64,000 bases of DNA from Aquabacterium sp. NJ1 (GCF_000768065.1 NZ_JRKM01000001.1:3392001-3456000), one strand, 5' to 3'. Counted from the stretch's first letter, positions 39,864 through 48,699 are shown. Notes: generated from the letters alone by a model not told the origin. Program-made: numbers and translations.

Positions 39864-40787
39864 ATGCCTGAATCACCCACTCACTTGGAAGCTTTGCGCC
39901 AGGACGCGTTGGCCATTGCATTGCGCCATGCGCCCAGCGATGGCCTGCATGACGGCCGGGTGCCGGGCCTGCAATTGATCCGCGCCAGCATGCCGGCCCA
40001 GCCATTACCGGCTGTGTACGAACCCGGCCTCGTGCTGGTGCTGCAAGGGCGCAAGCAGGCCACGTTGGGTGCGGAGGTGCTGCACTACGACCCACTGCAT
40101 TGCCTGCTGGTGTCCATGACACTGCTGCCCGTAGGTCAGATCACCGAGGCCAGTGTCGAGCAGCCCTATCTGTGCCTGCGCTTGCAAAGCAGTCCGACCG
40201 ATCTGGCGGCGCTGTTGCTTGAGGCTGGGCAAGCCACGGCCTCGGCTGATATCGAAGAGGGGCCGACCCGTGCGCTCAACCTGGCCCCTGTGAGCACGCC
40301 GCTTCTGGACGCCACGGTACGCCTGCTGCGCTTGCTGGACGAACCACAGGACGTGCCCGTGCTGGCTCCGCTCCTGCAGCGCGAGGTCTTCTATCGGGTG
40401 CTCACTGGCCCCCTGGGCCCGCGCCTGCGCGCCTTGGCGCAGTCCGACAGCCAGACGCGCCGCATCGCCCGTGCCATTGAGTTGCTGCGCCAGCGCTATG
40501 ACCAGCCGCTTCGGGTGGACGAGTTGGCGGCCGTGGCGCACATGAGTGCTTCCACGCTGCACCTGCATTTCAAGCAGCTGACGGCCCTGTCGCCCTTGCA
40601 GTACCAGAAGCACCTGCGGCTGCATCACGCTCGCCGCTTGATGCTGGCAGAGGGGCTGGATGCCGCCCGTGCAGCCGTCCAGGTGGGTTATGAGAGCCCG
40701 TCCCAGTTCAGCCGCGAGTACCGGCGCCTGTTCGGCAGCCCACCTCGGGCCGATGTGACCCGTGTCAGGGCCGGGGCCGCCGCGTAG
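39864..40787 (+). CDS. AraC-family regulator (AraC_N type)
   Basis: A 307-residue regulator. The N-terminal cupin-like domain (about residues 20-170) has [21 protein letters not shown], characteristic of the AraC_N group often paired with aldo/keto reductase or alcohol dehydrogenase genes. The C-terminal double helix-turn-helix (about 200-295) has [42 protein letters not shown] and the second helix [20 protein letters not shown]. It probably regulates the divergent reductase gene. Start ATG at 39864; an upstream start at 39834 has no support. Confidence 0.9.
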   Translation: MPESPTHLEALRQDALAIALRHAPSDGLHDGRVPGLQLIRASMPAQPLPAVYEPGLVLVLQGRKQATLGAEVLHYDPLHCLLVSMTLLPVGQITEASVEQPYLCLRLQSSPTDLAALLLEAGQATASADIEEGPTRALNLAPVSTPLLDATVRLLRLLDEPQDVPVLAPLLQREVFYRVLTGPLGPRLRALAQSDSQTRRIARAIELLRQRYDQPLRVDELAAVAHMSASTLHLHFKQLTALSPLQYQKHLRLHHARRLMLAEGLDAARAAVQVGYESPSQFSREYRRLFGSPPRADVTRVRAGAAA

Positions 40788-40882
40788 CGATCCCCCATCA
40801 CTTGCTCAGACCGCTGCGAGGAGCTTGCCCGGTCTGTGCGTCTTTTCAGTCCGTCCTGGAGGTCGGCCAGTCTTTGGCCTTA

Positions 40883-41740
40883 TCAAGTGGGGTACATGGA
40901 AAACAGGAAGTCGCCCTTTTCCTGATTGGCCTTGAAGATGGCCACAATGCCGGTCACGGGCTTCTGCTTGATGACCTGAATGACGACGGCGTCGATGATC
41001 GCGCCGGCCAGATCGGAATTGGCCTTCTTCACGCCGCCAAGCTTGTCGTAGAGGTCGTAGATGGTCGCAGCGACTTCCGGGAACTTCAGGTCCATCTTGT
41101 AGCTGACGACCAGGTTGGCCGGGTTGCCCTGCAAGATCGCGATGGGTGCGACGATCTTGTACCCGTTCTTGCCGGGGTCGAACGTGACCTCCAGGGTGTG
41201 GCCACCATAGCGATACCTGCCCGAACTTCTCTGCAGTTTGCTTTGCTTGAGATGGAAGTACGCCTTGGACAGCCACAACAGCGCGGCATTGAAGTCGTCC
41301 GACGTGAGGAAGGCAGACGAATCCGACTTCGTGGGATCGTCGTCGAGCGCGCCTGTGTCTGGGTCGATCCCGATGACCCGACGCTTGAGCATGCCTTCTC
41401 CCGTTTCAGGCAGCCGATGGGCGTTGCCCTTCTTGATCGCGTTGGATACCAGGATGGATGTCGTGTTGTTGATCTTCTTGCCCTTGTTGGCCTTCAGGCC
41501 GTCCATCGTCCGTAACCAGTTTGGAGCCTTGTAGCGCATCATGTCCAGGCAATGCTTCTCGATGCCGTGGCCGTTTCCTACGCCGCAGAAATCACGCACA
41601 ACCCTGCTCAGCACTGGGGCGACCGAGTTGCGTACCGTGGCGCTGGTGGCGAGCAAGTTGTTCACGCCTGCCAGATCGAGGTGACGCAGGATGCCCGTGT
41701 TGACGCCGTCCATCTCGAGAAGGTCACTGAGCTCAGCCAT
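40883..41740 (-). CDS. Orphan protein with F-box-like N-terminus
   Basis: A 285-residue protein I do not recognise. The first 50 residues (LLEMDGVNTGILRHLDL then AGVNNLLATSATVRNSVAPVL) have the helix pattern and hydrophobic spacing of an F-box: leucine-rich helix, HLDLAGV turn, then a helix ending in R-x-x-V-A-P-V-L. The middle is basic (KANKGKKINN), and the C-terminal part (about 140-285) looks like one alpha/beta domain with YRYGGHTLEVTFDPGKNGYKI. No signal peptide or membrane helix. Start ATG at 41740, with GGA upstream. No neighbour suggests a role; it lies in the patchwork between the AraC gene and broken genes. A new toxin or effector-like protein is one possibility, not shown. Confidence 0.6.
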   Translation of the reverse strand: MAELSDLLEMDGVNTGILRHLDLAGVNNLLATSATVRNSVAPVLSRVVRDFCGVGNGHGIEKHCLDMMRYKAPNWLRTMDGLKANKGKKINNTTSILVSNAIKKGNAHRLPETGEGMLKRRVIGIDPDTGALDDDPTKSDSSAFLTSDDFNAALLWLSKAYFHLKQSKLQRSSGRYRYGGHTLEVTFDPGKNGYKIVAPIAILQGNPANLVVSYKMDLKFPEVAATIYDLYDKLGGVKKANSDLAGAIIDAVVIQVIKQKPVTGIVAIFKANQEKGDFLFSMYPT

Positions 41741-41830
41741 GATGATGTTCCGGAGTTTGTTATAGGCGCGATGCGGCATGCGCCAGGAAGAGGGACAGAA
41801 GCTAACTGACCCCGATGGCCAACGCAATCC

Positions 41831-42084
41831 CTAGTACCGGCCCGAGCGGCGGAGGACCAACCCGAGCAGGGCCAGGGCCGGGAGGTCCATGGCCCAGGTC
41901 GATGGCTCGGGCACGGCGGCGCTCAGGTTGAGTGTGGTGACATCGCTCAGTCTGATGGGGCCGCTGACGCTGGCGTACACGCGCTTCTGGGTTAAGTCGA
42001 TGCTGATGTTGCTCACCTACAGGGGGCCGCCCAGGGACACGTCAGCGGTCTTGGGAGCCGTCATCATCCAGCCGCCGGATGTGG
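41831..42084 (-). pseudogene. Broken PEP-CTERM protein gene (C-terminal remnant)
   Basis: The last 29 residues read AAVPEPSTWAMDLPALALLGLVLRRSGRY cut here for length: PEP motif, hydrophobic helix, double Arg, stop, i.e. a PEP-CTERM sorting signal. Upstream in the same frame is SNISIDLTQKRVYASVSG, typical of the domain that precedes the signal, then an in-frame TAG at 42017-42019 (probably from CAG) and SGGWMMTAPKTADVSLGGPL further up. Beyond about 42084 the homology stops, where a fragment of an unrelated gene begins on the other strand. So the gene has lost its 5' part and also carries a stop. Confidence 0.7.
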
Positions 42085-42094
42085 CGATTGACAC

Positions 42095-42448
42095 GACACA
42101 TTGGGGCTTGAAGCCGCCTACCTGGCCACCGGCCAGGCGCGCCGAGCCGAAGCCATCCGCCAGGCGATGGCCAACTGGCGCCAGTTCCGTCCGCGCCCTT
42201 ACGACGCCAGCAAAGGCATACAACTCGGCGCGCTGGTCTGCCTGGTCGATGCCGACGACAAGCAGCAACAGCTCTTTCTCGGCCCGGATGGGGGCAGCAT
42301 GAAGTTGGTCAGCGGCGCTGAGTTCGTTCAGGTCATCAGTCGAGAAACCCCTCTTGGCAGGGCTTTGCTGGGTAAATGCGAAGGGGATGAGGTGTCGATA
42401 CAGGGCGCACCAACCCGACTGCAGTTTGAGGTGCTGTGGGTTCAGTAA
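42095..42448 (+). pseudogene. 5'-truncated GreA/GreB-like gene
   Basis: The frame reads HDTLGLEAAYLATGQARRAE... and ends with the Gre-type C-terminal domain (IQLGALVCLVDADDKQ, FLGPDGGSMKL, ISRETPLGRALLGKCEGDEVSI). In the intact Burkholderiales family, about 50 residues of a coiled-coil N-terminus precede the GLEAxYLAxGQARRAE block; here an in-frame TGA lies at 42089-42091 and the upstream DNA belongs to the reversed PEP-CTERM remnant. A TTG at 42101 could give a 115-residue product lacking the coiled coil that enters the RNA polymerase channel, so cleavage-factor activity is unlikely. Expression of the stump is not excluded. Confidence 0.65.
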
Positions 42449-42482
42449 GCCGTCAGCAAGTTCACGCTCGGGCCAAAGCCAA

Positions 42483-43094
42483 TCAATCCTTGGCTTTGGC
42501 CTTGGGCTTGAATATATGAACGGTCTCCCCGCGCGCGAGCATCTCCACGAGCTGCGTGATTCGCCTCGCACGCGTCTCGGGTTTCACGGCCGTTTGGATG
42601 CGCCACAAGACCGCGTAGCGGTTTGAGGCATTGATCGTTGAGAAGAACGCTTTTGCTGCCGGGGCGGCGTCGAGCGCAGCGATCAGGTCTTCGGGTACCT
42701 CGGACGTGCGCGCGCCGTCGTACGCCCGCGCCCATCGGCCGTCGGCCTTGGCCGCCTCGATCTGCGCAAGGCCCGGCGCTTGCATGCGGCCCGCCTTGAT
42801 GAGGGCCTCGGCCTTGTCGACATTGACTTTCGACCAGACGCTGCGGGCGCGCCTGGGGGTGAATCGTTGGAGGAAGTATTGTTCGTCCAGGCTCTTCTTC
42901 TGGCCGTCGATCCAGCCCCAGCAGAGCGCGATCTCCACCGCTTCTGGGTAGGTGACGCTGGCTTCGTTGGCATGGCGCTTGGCGATCTTGAGCCACAGGC
43001 CATCAGCCGTGGCATGGTGCCGTTTCAACCAGGTTTCGAACGCCTTGGCGTTCTTGAACAAGGCTGGTTCATCGGCAGACGGATCAATGGGCAT
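42483..43094 (-). CDS. YdeI/OmpD-associated family protein
   Basis: A 203-residue protein of the YdeI (bacteriocin-protection, OmpD-associated) family. Family marks: FKNAKAFETWLKRHH near the start, GLWLKIAKRH, SVTYPEAVEIALCWGWIDGQKKSLDE (about residues 45-70), FTPRRARSVWSKVN, and a C-terminal helical part with INASNRYAVLWRIQTAVKPETRARRITQLVEMLARGE. Cytoplasmic; members are linked to resistance to cationic peptides in some bacteria, but the mechanism is unclear. Start at the ATG at 43094; the frame runs six codons back to a TTG with no ribosome site. Confidence 0.85.
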   Translation of the reverse strand: MPIDPSADEPALFKNAKAFETWLKRHHATADGLWLKIAKRHANEASVTYPEAVEIALCWGWIDGQKKSLDEQYFLQRFTPRRARSVWSKVNVDKAEALIKAGRMQAPGLAQIEAAKADGRWARAYDGARTSEVPEDLIAALDAAPAAKAFFSTINASNRYAVLWRIQTAVKPETRARRITQLVEMLARGETVHIFKPKAKAKD

Positions 43095-43145
43095 GCGCGA
43101 AGTATGCGGCAAGGTCGTTCAAGCACCGCGATGTTGCCGGGGGTG

Positions 43146-43192
43146 CTGAGCCTGCGGCGGGCTCAGTGGCAGTGTTCCCGCTGCCACTGAGC
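43146..43192. other. Two overlapping, mutually exclusive hairpins
   Basis: GCTCAGTGGCAG (43161-43172) and CTGCCACTGAGC (43181-43192) form a perfect 12-base stem. CTGAGCC (43146-43152) can instead pair with GGCTCAG (43160-43166), using the left arm of the big stem. The pair lies between the single-heme protein gene and the ydeI-type gene, both leftward. No T run follows on the minus strand. Confidence 0.5.
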
Positions 43193-43209
43193 GCCTGACA
43201 AAGGCCTGT

Positions 43210-44697
43210 TTATTTGCCTGCGTCACGCTTGGGCAGTGGCGCTCCCGTGTACTGATTGAAGCGCTGCGCAGACACCGCTGGTTCGGATTCCACGGCCCCG
43301 ACAGCAGCCTTCGGTGTCGGGTGCGTCGCGGCCCACCACATGGGCAGGGACTTGAACGAGAAGACCTCATCGAAGTCCATCGCCACGGATCCCTTGTCCA
43401 TCGGCTGTGTGCCCAGGCGGTTGGTGAACCACTTCATCCAGGCTGCTGAGGCGGGCGCTGGCGAGCAGATGTTCTGGCCTTTGTGCTTGGGCTTGCCGTC
43501 GTCGCCACACAGCTTGAATCCCGGGGGCGCGTCTTGCGAGAAAGAGGGCAGCAAGAAGGAGTCCATGCGGTGGCGGGCCACGTTCCATTGCGCGGTGCTG
43601 TGGCAGCTCATGCACGATGAGTCAGGTGCATTCTCGATGACCTTGCCATTGACCGCGATGTTGTTGCGCGCACCGTCATTGGGGCCCGACAGGCGCCCCA
43701 TCCAGCCCAAGGTCTGGGTGGCGTACTTCGGTGCTTTCGGGTTGATCCAGTTCTCGACCAAGGGCTGGCCAGGCTTGGTGGCTTGCGGGTCATTGCCCCA
43801 CTGCGCACCCAAGGGGATCATCTTGTCCCACGCGTCGCCAGGCACGGCGTTGTCATACACCAGGGTCATGAAGACCCAACCCGTCTTGGGTGCCGACTTG
43901 CTGTCTTTCACGATGATGTCGAACTGCGCCACATAACCTGGCCAGACCTGAGGCTTGGCGGGTGAGGTGCCGGTCGGGTCAATGTAGAGCTGCCAGGGTT
44001 GCGCGCCCTTCATGGCGTCCCACCAATCCGTGGGCTGCTTGGGGTCGGTCGAGGTGAACACGGCCGCCTTCACGATCACGGAGCCTTCGGCGAACTGGGC
44101 ATTGGCGGTTTTGATGGCCGGGTCCATCGCGCTGGTGCCCCACAGCTTGTAGAGCGAGTAGGCGGCGCGTGCATCGTAGTAGGTCAGCACATGCGTGCTG
44201 AAGGTGGCGCGCAAACCTGTGCCCGGGAAGATGCCGGGGCCGAACTCACCTGCCGCATAGGTGCCGCGGATCGCTTCGCGGAGGCTGCCCAGCCACGGTT
44301 CGTTGTACCAGCCCGCCTTGCTGGCATCCCAACCGTCGTAGTTCATGATCAGGGTCTTGGCGTTCGGGGCCACGTAGTCACGCAGGGCATTGGCATAGGC
44401 CTGTGCGTTCTGGGTGTTGATCTGCTGCCCGTTGATCGCAGCTTGCCAGGGCGGGTTCTTCAAAGGCGGCAAGGCCTTTTGTGGCCACGCACCATTGAGC
44501 TTGAACAAGGGGCCCGGGTAGACGCTCTTGGGTGGGAGCTGGCCGTTGTTGTCAGCGAAAGGCGAGGGCGAGGTGGTGGTGTCACCAGGCGCTGCCAGCA
44601 TGGCTGGACGGTGGGTGGTCTGTGCATGGGCGGACATGGCTGTGAACACAGCCAGTCCGATCGCGGACGCGCGTCGCAATGCATGCGTGAAGGTCAT
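43210..44697 (-). CDS. Exported cytochrome-c-like protein with one CxxCH
   Basis: A 495-residue periplasmic protein. The signal peptide is at residues 1-26, ending AMSAHAQ. One heme-c motif CMSCH is at about residue 360 in APDSSCMSCHSTAQWN. The rest is rich in Trp and Gly (NYDGWDASKAGWYNEPWLGSLREAIRGTY; DPTGTSPAKPQVWPGYVAQFDIIVKD) and matches no fold I can name. Proteins of this size with a single C-terminal-third heme site are seen across proteobacteria as unassigned cytochrome-c-family proteins. The start at 44697 has AGGAAG seven bases upstream. An electron-transfer or heme-dependent redox role is inference. Confidence 0.75.
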   Translation of the reverse strand: MTFTHALRRASAIGLAVFTAMSAHAQTTHRPAMLAAPGDTTTSPSPFADNNGQLPPKSVYPGPLFKLNGAWPQKALPPLKNPPWQAAINGQQINTQNAQAYANALRDYVAPNAKTLIMNYDGWDASKAGWYNEPWLGSLREAIRGTYAAGEFGPGIFPGTGLRATFSTHVLTYYDARAAYSLYKLWGTSAMDPAIKTANAQFAEGSVIVKAAVFTSTDPKQPTDWWDAMKGAQPWQLYIDPTGTSPAKPQVWPGYVAQFDIIVKDSKSAPKTGWVFMTLVYDNAVPGDAWDKMIPLGAQWGNDPQATKPGQPLVENWINPKAPKYATQTLGWMGRLSGPNDGARNNIAVNGKVIENAPDSSCMSCHSTAQWNVARHRMDSFLLPSFSQDAPPGFKLCGDDGKPKHKGQNICSPAPASAAWMKWFTNRLGTQPMDKGSVAMDFDEVFSFKSLPMWWAATHPTPKAAVGAVESEPAVSAQRFNQYTGAPLPKRDAGK

Positions 44698-45010
44698 GGG
44701 CTTGCTTCCTGATTGAAGGTGGGGGAGAAGAAACGTCAAGCAGACGGCTTCGCACGCAGCGTTTCACGGCTGCGTGAAGACCATCCGGGTACAGCGGGTA
44801 CAACGACGAAACGTCAACGTCGAGCGCGCAGATGCGCCCATGGGCATTGCGCGTCAACTCTCCCTGACTTCTTTCAGGCCCTCTTGAGGGGCATTTGCCT
44901 TGAACCATGCGACTGCCTGCATGGCAAAGCGTCAACGACTATAGCTGTGAGCGCGTGTGACGCAACTTAAGCCATTCTGAAGAAGGTCTGATGCTTGCAA
45001 GGAAGCCACA
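44698..45010. other. Intergenic region with repeated CGTCAA elements
   Basis: This 313-base gap lies upstream of the single-heme protein gene and downstream of the hydroxylase operon. It holds an eight-base hairpin (CACGCAGC / GCTGCGTG, 44753-44776), two GGGTACA copies nine bases apart (44787 and 44796) and four CGTCAA hexamers (44734, 44812, 44852, 44930). The copies may be binding sites of an unknown regulator. No gene is visible. Confidence 0.4.
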
Positions 45011-46594
45011 TCAGGTGGCGCACAACAAGGCCAGGCTCTGCTGAGCCAGCTGCGTGGTGGAAGCCAAGGGGCCATCCGCCATGACCACGCGATCTGGCCG
45101 CACGGCCGCCACCCAGCCTGCTGGCACCTTGGGCGAGCCAAATGAATTGTCGAGGTCTTCCCAGGTGGGGACGGTGGCTTCATTTGCCGGTTGCCCGCGC
45201 GGTGCGATGCGCAGGAACTGCCCACCGGCCTGACGCCACTTGTTGCGCACGTCCTGGGGCAGGCTGGCGGCGGGGTCCACACCAAAGCCCACCAGCACCA
45301 GCCCCTGCCCGAGTGCGTCGTCGCTGAGCATGTGCTCGCGGTCGTGGAGGGCGCGCACCCAGCCCTGAGGCAATTGCCCGCCACGGATCAAACCCGCACA
45401 GGCTTTGCCGGGCGCAAAGCAGCCCGTCTTGAAGCGGTTGGCCGGTTTGATCTCCAGGTTCTCGAACAGGTTCTTGATGCGCGGGATGGATGACAAGGTC
45501 TTCATCATGCCGTGCGTGAGCCAGGCCTGCATGCTGTTGCCCGGCATGACCAGGCGCCCCATCCATTGCGCCAGCTGGATCATCTCGCGGGCATGGGGCT
45601 GGCGCTCGCGGCTGTACGTTGGCAACAGCGCCTCCTGGGCTCGGCCTTGCACCACCCAGGCCAGCTTCCAGCCCAGATTGGCGACATCGCGCAGCCCCGC
45701 GACCAGGCCCTGGCCCACAAAGGGGGGCGTGATGTGGGCGGCATCCCCCACCAGAAAGGCGCGCTTCACCTGGAAGGTGTCGGCCACGCGTGCGTGGAAG
45801 CGGTAGACCGCCACACGCTCGATGTCTATCTCCTGCCCTTGCGCCCAGGGTGCCAGCAGGCGACGAACGGTTTCGGGGCGTTCCATCTCTTCTCGCGTTT
45901 CACCGGGCTGCAGCTTGAACTCCCAGCGCTGGCGATCACCGGGCGCCACCATGTGCGGCGTGGGGCGTTGGGGGTCGCAGATGAACTCGACATGGTCTAT
46001 AGCTTGCGGCAGGCGCTTGGCGTCCACCACCAGCCAGTCTTCGGCGTAGGTCTTGCCTTTGAAGTCCAGGCCCAGCAGGCTGCGCACCAGCGAGTTGGCA
46101 CCGTCGGCCCCGACGATGTACTTGGCGTGCACATCGCGTGGGGTGCCGCTGGCATCGCTGATCTGGGCGCGCACGCCGGATGCGTCCTGCTCGAAGCCCT
46201 GCAGGCTGGCCCCCAGGGCGACGTGAACCGTGGCGTGCGCCGCCAGCCGTTCGCGCAGGACCTGTTCGAGCTGCGGTTGATAGAAGGTCACCAGCTTGGG
46301 GTGGCCGTCAACGGCGCCAGCGGTATTGGCGCGGCTGTAGAAGCCGAAGTGGGGCGAGTGCATGCGCACCTCCGGGATGGCGATGGTGTCGATGTCGCCA
46401 TCGTGGATGCCGCACATCTGCAGCACGCGCAAAGCCTCGTTATCCAGGGCGATGGCGCGGGGTGCCTTGAAGATGTCGTTCGCCTTGTCGATGGCGAGCA
46501 CCTGCACGCCATACTGGCCCAGCAGGTTGGCCAGTGCGGCGCCCACGGGGCCGAGACCCACCAGCAGGACATCGGTCTGGTTTGGCAAGTTCAT
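45011..46594 (-). CDS. FAD-dependent aromatic hydroxylase (MhpA-like)
   Basis: A 527-residue class A flavoprotein monooxygenase, closest in layout to 3-(3-hydroxyphenyl)propionate hydroxylase. FAD is bound by GLGPVGAALANLLG (GxGxxG, about residues 13-26), the DG-type motif YIVGADGANSLVRSLLG (about 160) and FLVGDAAHITPPFVGQGLVAGLRD (about 285-308). It would hydroxylate an aromatic ring ortho to an existing hydroxyl, using NAD(P)H and oxygen, to give a catechol for the extradiol enzyme encoded upstream. Start ATG at 46594 with AAGGA before it; a longer TTG start overlaps the previous gene. Last gene of the leftward operon. Confidence 0.88.
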   Translation of the reverse strand: MNLPNQTDVLLVGLGPVGAALANLLGQYGVQVLAIDKANDIFKAPRAIALDNEALRVLQMCGIHDGDIDTIAIPEVRMHSPHFGFYSRANTAGAVDGHPKLVTFYQPQLEQVLRERLAAHATVHVALGASLQGFEQDASGVRAQISDASGTPRDVHAKYIVGADGANSLVRSLLGLDFKGKTYAEDWLVVDAKRLPQAIDHVEFICDPQRPTPHMVAPGDRQRWEFKLQPGETREEMERPETVRRLLAPWAQGQEIDIERVAVYRFHARVADTFQVKRAFLVGDAAHITPPFVGQGLVAGLRDVANLGWKLAWVVQGRAQEALLPTYSRERQPHAREMIQLAQWMGRLVMPGNSMQAWLTHGMMKTLSSIPRIKNLFENLEIKPANRFKTGCFAPGKACAGLIRGGQLPQGWVRALHDREHMLSDDALGQGLVLVGFGVDPAASLPQDVRNKWRQAGGQFLRIAPRGQPANEATVPTWEDLDNSFGSPKVPAGWVAAVRPDRVVMADGPLASTTQLAQQSLALLCAT

Positions 46595-46614
46595 GTCTGA
46601 TCCTTGTGTCATAT

Positions 46615-47655
46615 TCAAATCTCGGCCATCAGCACCGCCCGGGTGGGGCGGCCTTGGCCAACGTGTGAAAAGGCGCTGTCCGCTTGCGAGAACGGTGTGC
46701 GATGGCCCACTTCAAGCAGCAGCGGGCGAGAGAGCAGGCTGCGCTGCAGCGTCTGCATGGCGCCTTCGTCTGGCTTGAAGACCGTCCAGGCATACCGGGC
46801 CTTGGGTGCGGTCGCATGCAGGCGCAGGCGCATGCTTCGCCAGGCGCGCCAGCAGGCCAGGCCACCGGCCAGCCAGCCGCGCGCGTCGATGTCGCCAAGC
46901 AGCGGGTGCACGGTGGTGGCATGCCCCAGCGCATGGGGGTGGAGCCTGCCCATCACCTCGGCCTCATCGGCCCAGGCGCCAAAGTTCAAGCTGGCATCGC
47001 AGTTCGATGGCAGATCGGCCAGGTGCGTCGTGTGCCGGTCGATCACCTGGCTGGCGCCCAATGCGATGCAGCGCGCAGCCGATGTGGCGCCGCAGACGGC
47101 GGTGACGGAGGCACCCCATCGAGACAGCAGCTGGATGGCCAGTTGGCCCAGCGCACCACCCGCGCCATTGACCAGCACATGGCGGCCCGCGGCGTTCTGC
47201 TCATGGAGCCCGATGCCTTGCAGGGCGCGCCACAGTGTGGTGAAGGTGTAGGGCAGCACCGCAGCCGACACCATGAGCATGCCGGACGGCAGCGGGCGTA
47301 CCCAGCGCGAAGGCACGCAGACCTCGCTGCGGTGTGCACCCTGCGGCCCGGTGGGCACCAGCCCCCAGACGCGGTCGCCGGTGGCGACGTGCAGCACATC
47401 GCGGCCCGCCTCCGTGACCACGCCGGCGAAGTCGTTGCCCAGCACCAGCGCCGGTCCACCCGCCCCCATCAAGGACAGAACCCGTTGCCCATACCCGGTG
47501 GCGCGCTTGACATCGATCGGGTTGACCGATGCAACGTGTACCCGGACCCTCACTTCGTCGGGTTTGAGCGCCTGCGTGTCAACAGGCTCCCAGCGCAAGG
47601 CGCGTGATGCAGGGGCCTTGGCCACACGGCACACCAAGGCCATGTTGGTGCTCAT
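46615..47655 (-). CDS. MDR-family zinc-independent oxidoreductase
   Basis: A 346-residue medium-chain dehydrogenase/reductase of the quinone-oxidoreductase branch. It has VASVNPIDVKRATGYG (about residues 43-58), LGNDFAGVVTEAG (about 72), the NADPH site VLVNGAGGALGQLAIQLLSRWGASVTAVCG (about 161) and a Rossmann continuation DRHTTHLADLPSNCDASLNFG. There is no zinc-binding Cys/His set, as expected for this branch. It overlaps the FAA-hydrolase-family gene by four bases (ATGA), so it is coupled. It may reduce an enone or aldehyde intermediate of the pathway; the substrate is not known. Confidence 0.85.
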   Translation of the reverse strand: MSTNMALVCRVAKAPASRALRWEPVDTQALKPDEVRVRVHVASVNPIDVKRATGYGQRVLSLMGAGGPALVLGNDFAGVVTEAGRDVLHVATGDRVWGLVPTGPQGAHRSEVCVPSRWVRPLPSGMLMVSAAVLPYTFTTLWRALQGIGLHEQNAAGRHVLVNGAGGALGQLAIQLLSRWGASVTAVCGATSAARCIALGASQVIDRHTTHLADLPSNCDASLNFGAWADEAEVMGRLHPHALGHATTVHPLLGDIDARGWLAGGLACWRAWRSMRLRLHATAPKARYAWTVFKPDEGAMQTLQRSLLSRPLLLEVGHRTPFSQADSAFSHVGQGRPTRAVLMAEI

Positions 47656-48623
47656 GCCGGCACCACCTTGTTGCGCTGCAGGCCCAGATCAAGGCGGCCA
47701 TCGTCGGTGCGGATGCTGAGCTCCATCACGTCGTTGGGCTGCAGGTACATCGGGTCGTTCAGGCCTTTGCGCACGAAGAGCTTCCACTTCGTGGCGTCCG
47801 AAATGAAGTGCTTAGCCAGGAACATGGGCAGCTTGCCTGGCGCCCGGGCGGCGCAGCCTGCAGGCGTGCCGGTGGCGATCAGGTCGCCCGCATGCAGGTC
47901 CTGCAGGGCCGACAGCTCGCTCAGGGTCTGATGCGGCTTGAACAGCATCGAGCCGCACAGGTCGTTCTGGCGCTCGCTGCCATTGACGGTGAGCTTCATG
48001 CGCAGGTTGGGCCACAGCGCCCACTCATGCGGCTCCAGCAGCAAGAGGCTGGGGCCGACCGGGCCGAAGGTGCGGTAGCTCTTGCCCTTGTAGAACTGGC
48101 CTTGAGGCAGCTGCACATCGCGCGCCGACACGTCGTTGACGATGGTCAGGCCAGCGAGTACTTCATGCAGGCGGTCGGCCTTGATCTCGCGCGCACCCGT
48201 GAGGTCTTCCGAGAGCACCAGGCCGAGCTCGATCTCGTAGTCCAGCAGGTGCACGTGTCGGGGCCGGATCACGTCATCCGAAGGGCCGGTGATGCACGAC
48301 GAGGCTTTCGTGAAGATCGTGTTGAAGGGGAAGTTCTTCGGGTCCAGGCCCGACTCGCGCACATGGCTTGCATAGTTCACACCCTGGCAGATGAACTGCT
48401 GGTTGGATGTCACTGGAGACAGCAGCCTCACCTCGTCCAGGCTCAAGGTGGCTTGTGCGCGGGTGGCGGCACGCGCCTGCGGCAGCGCATGGCGCACGAA
48501 CTCACCGGTCGTGGCCGCCTGGATGGGCAGGACGGCGATGCGGCGATCAAACAGGACGCCCCACTGCGGTGTGGCGTTGGCAGGGCCCGTGATGGGTTGG
48601 AAGCGAATGACGGAAGTGGCCAT
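47652..48623 (-). CDS. Fumarylacetoacetate hydrolase family protein
   Basis: A 323-residue FAH-fold enzyme. The metal-binding and catalytic region shows FICQGVNYASHVRESG (about 78), VHLLDYEIELGLVLSEDL (D-x-E-x-E-type metal ligands, about 127), NDVSARDVQ (about 163), KGKSYRTFGPVGP (about 179-192) and DLIATGTPAGCA (about 249). The family breaks C-C bonds in acylpyruvates, hydrates oxo-dienoates or decarboxylates oxalocrotonate. Next to an extradiol dioxygenase it most likely acts on the ring-cleavage product. Coupled by a four-base overlap with the MDR gene. Confidence 0.88.
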   Translation of the reverse strand: MATSVIRFQPITGPANATPQWGVLFDRRIAVLPIQAATTGEFVRHALPQARAATRAQATLSLDEVRLLSPVTSNQQFICQGVNYASHVRESGLDPKNFPFNTIFTKASSCITGPSDDVIRPRHVHLLDYEIELGLVLSEDLTGAREIKADRLHEVLAGLTIVNDVSARDVQLPQGQFYKGKSYRTFGPVGPSLLLLEPHEWALWPNLRMKLTVNGSERQNDLCGSMLFKPHQTLSELSALQDLHAGDLIATGTPAGCAARAPGKLPMFLAKHFISDATKWKLFVRKGLNDPMYLQPNDVMELSIRTDDGRLDLGLQRNKVVPA

Positions 48624-48699
48624 GAGGATGCTGCTTGAAGTGATGGGTTGAATGGGGCTTTTGGGCGCTTGAGGAGGCTTGATGGCGGACGAAGGGTGA

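Noticed and set aside
42017..42571. Minus-strand 184-codon frame over the Gre-like fragment
   Set aside because: Most of it is antisense to the Gre-like codons; only its last 20 or so codons belong to the PEP-CTERM remnant.
38592..45010. Search for the second Tn7-like end
   Set aside because: No inverted copy of the TnsB-like repeats and no ACA followed by TCCAT was found by eye in this stretch; the far end may be degraded, deleted or misjudged.
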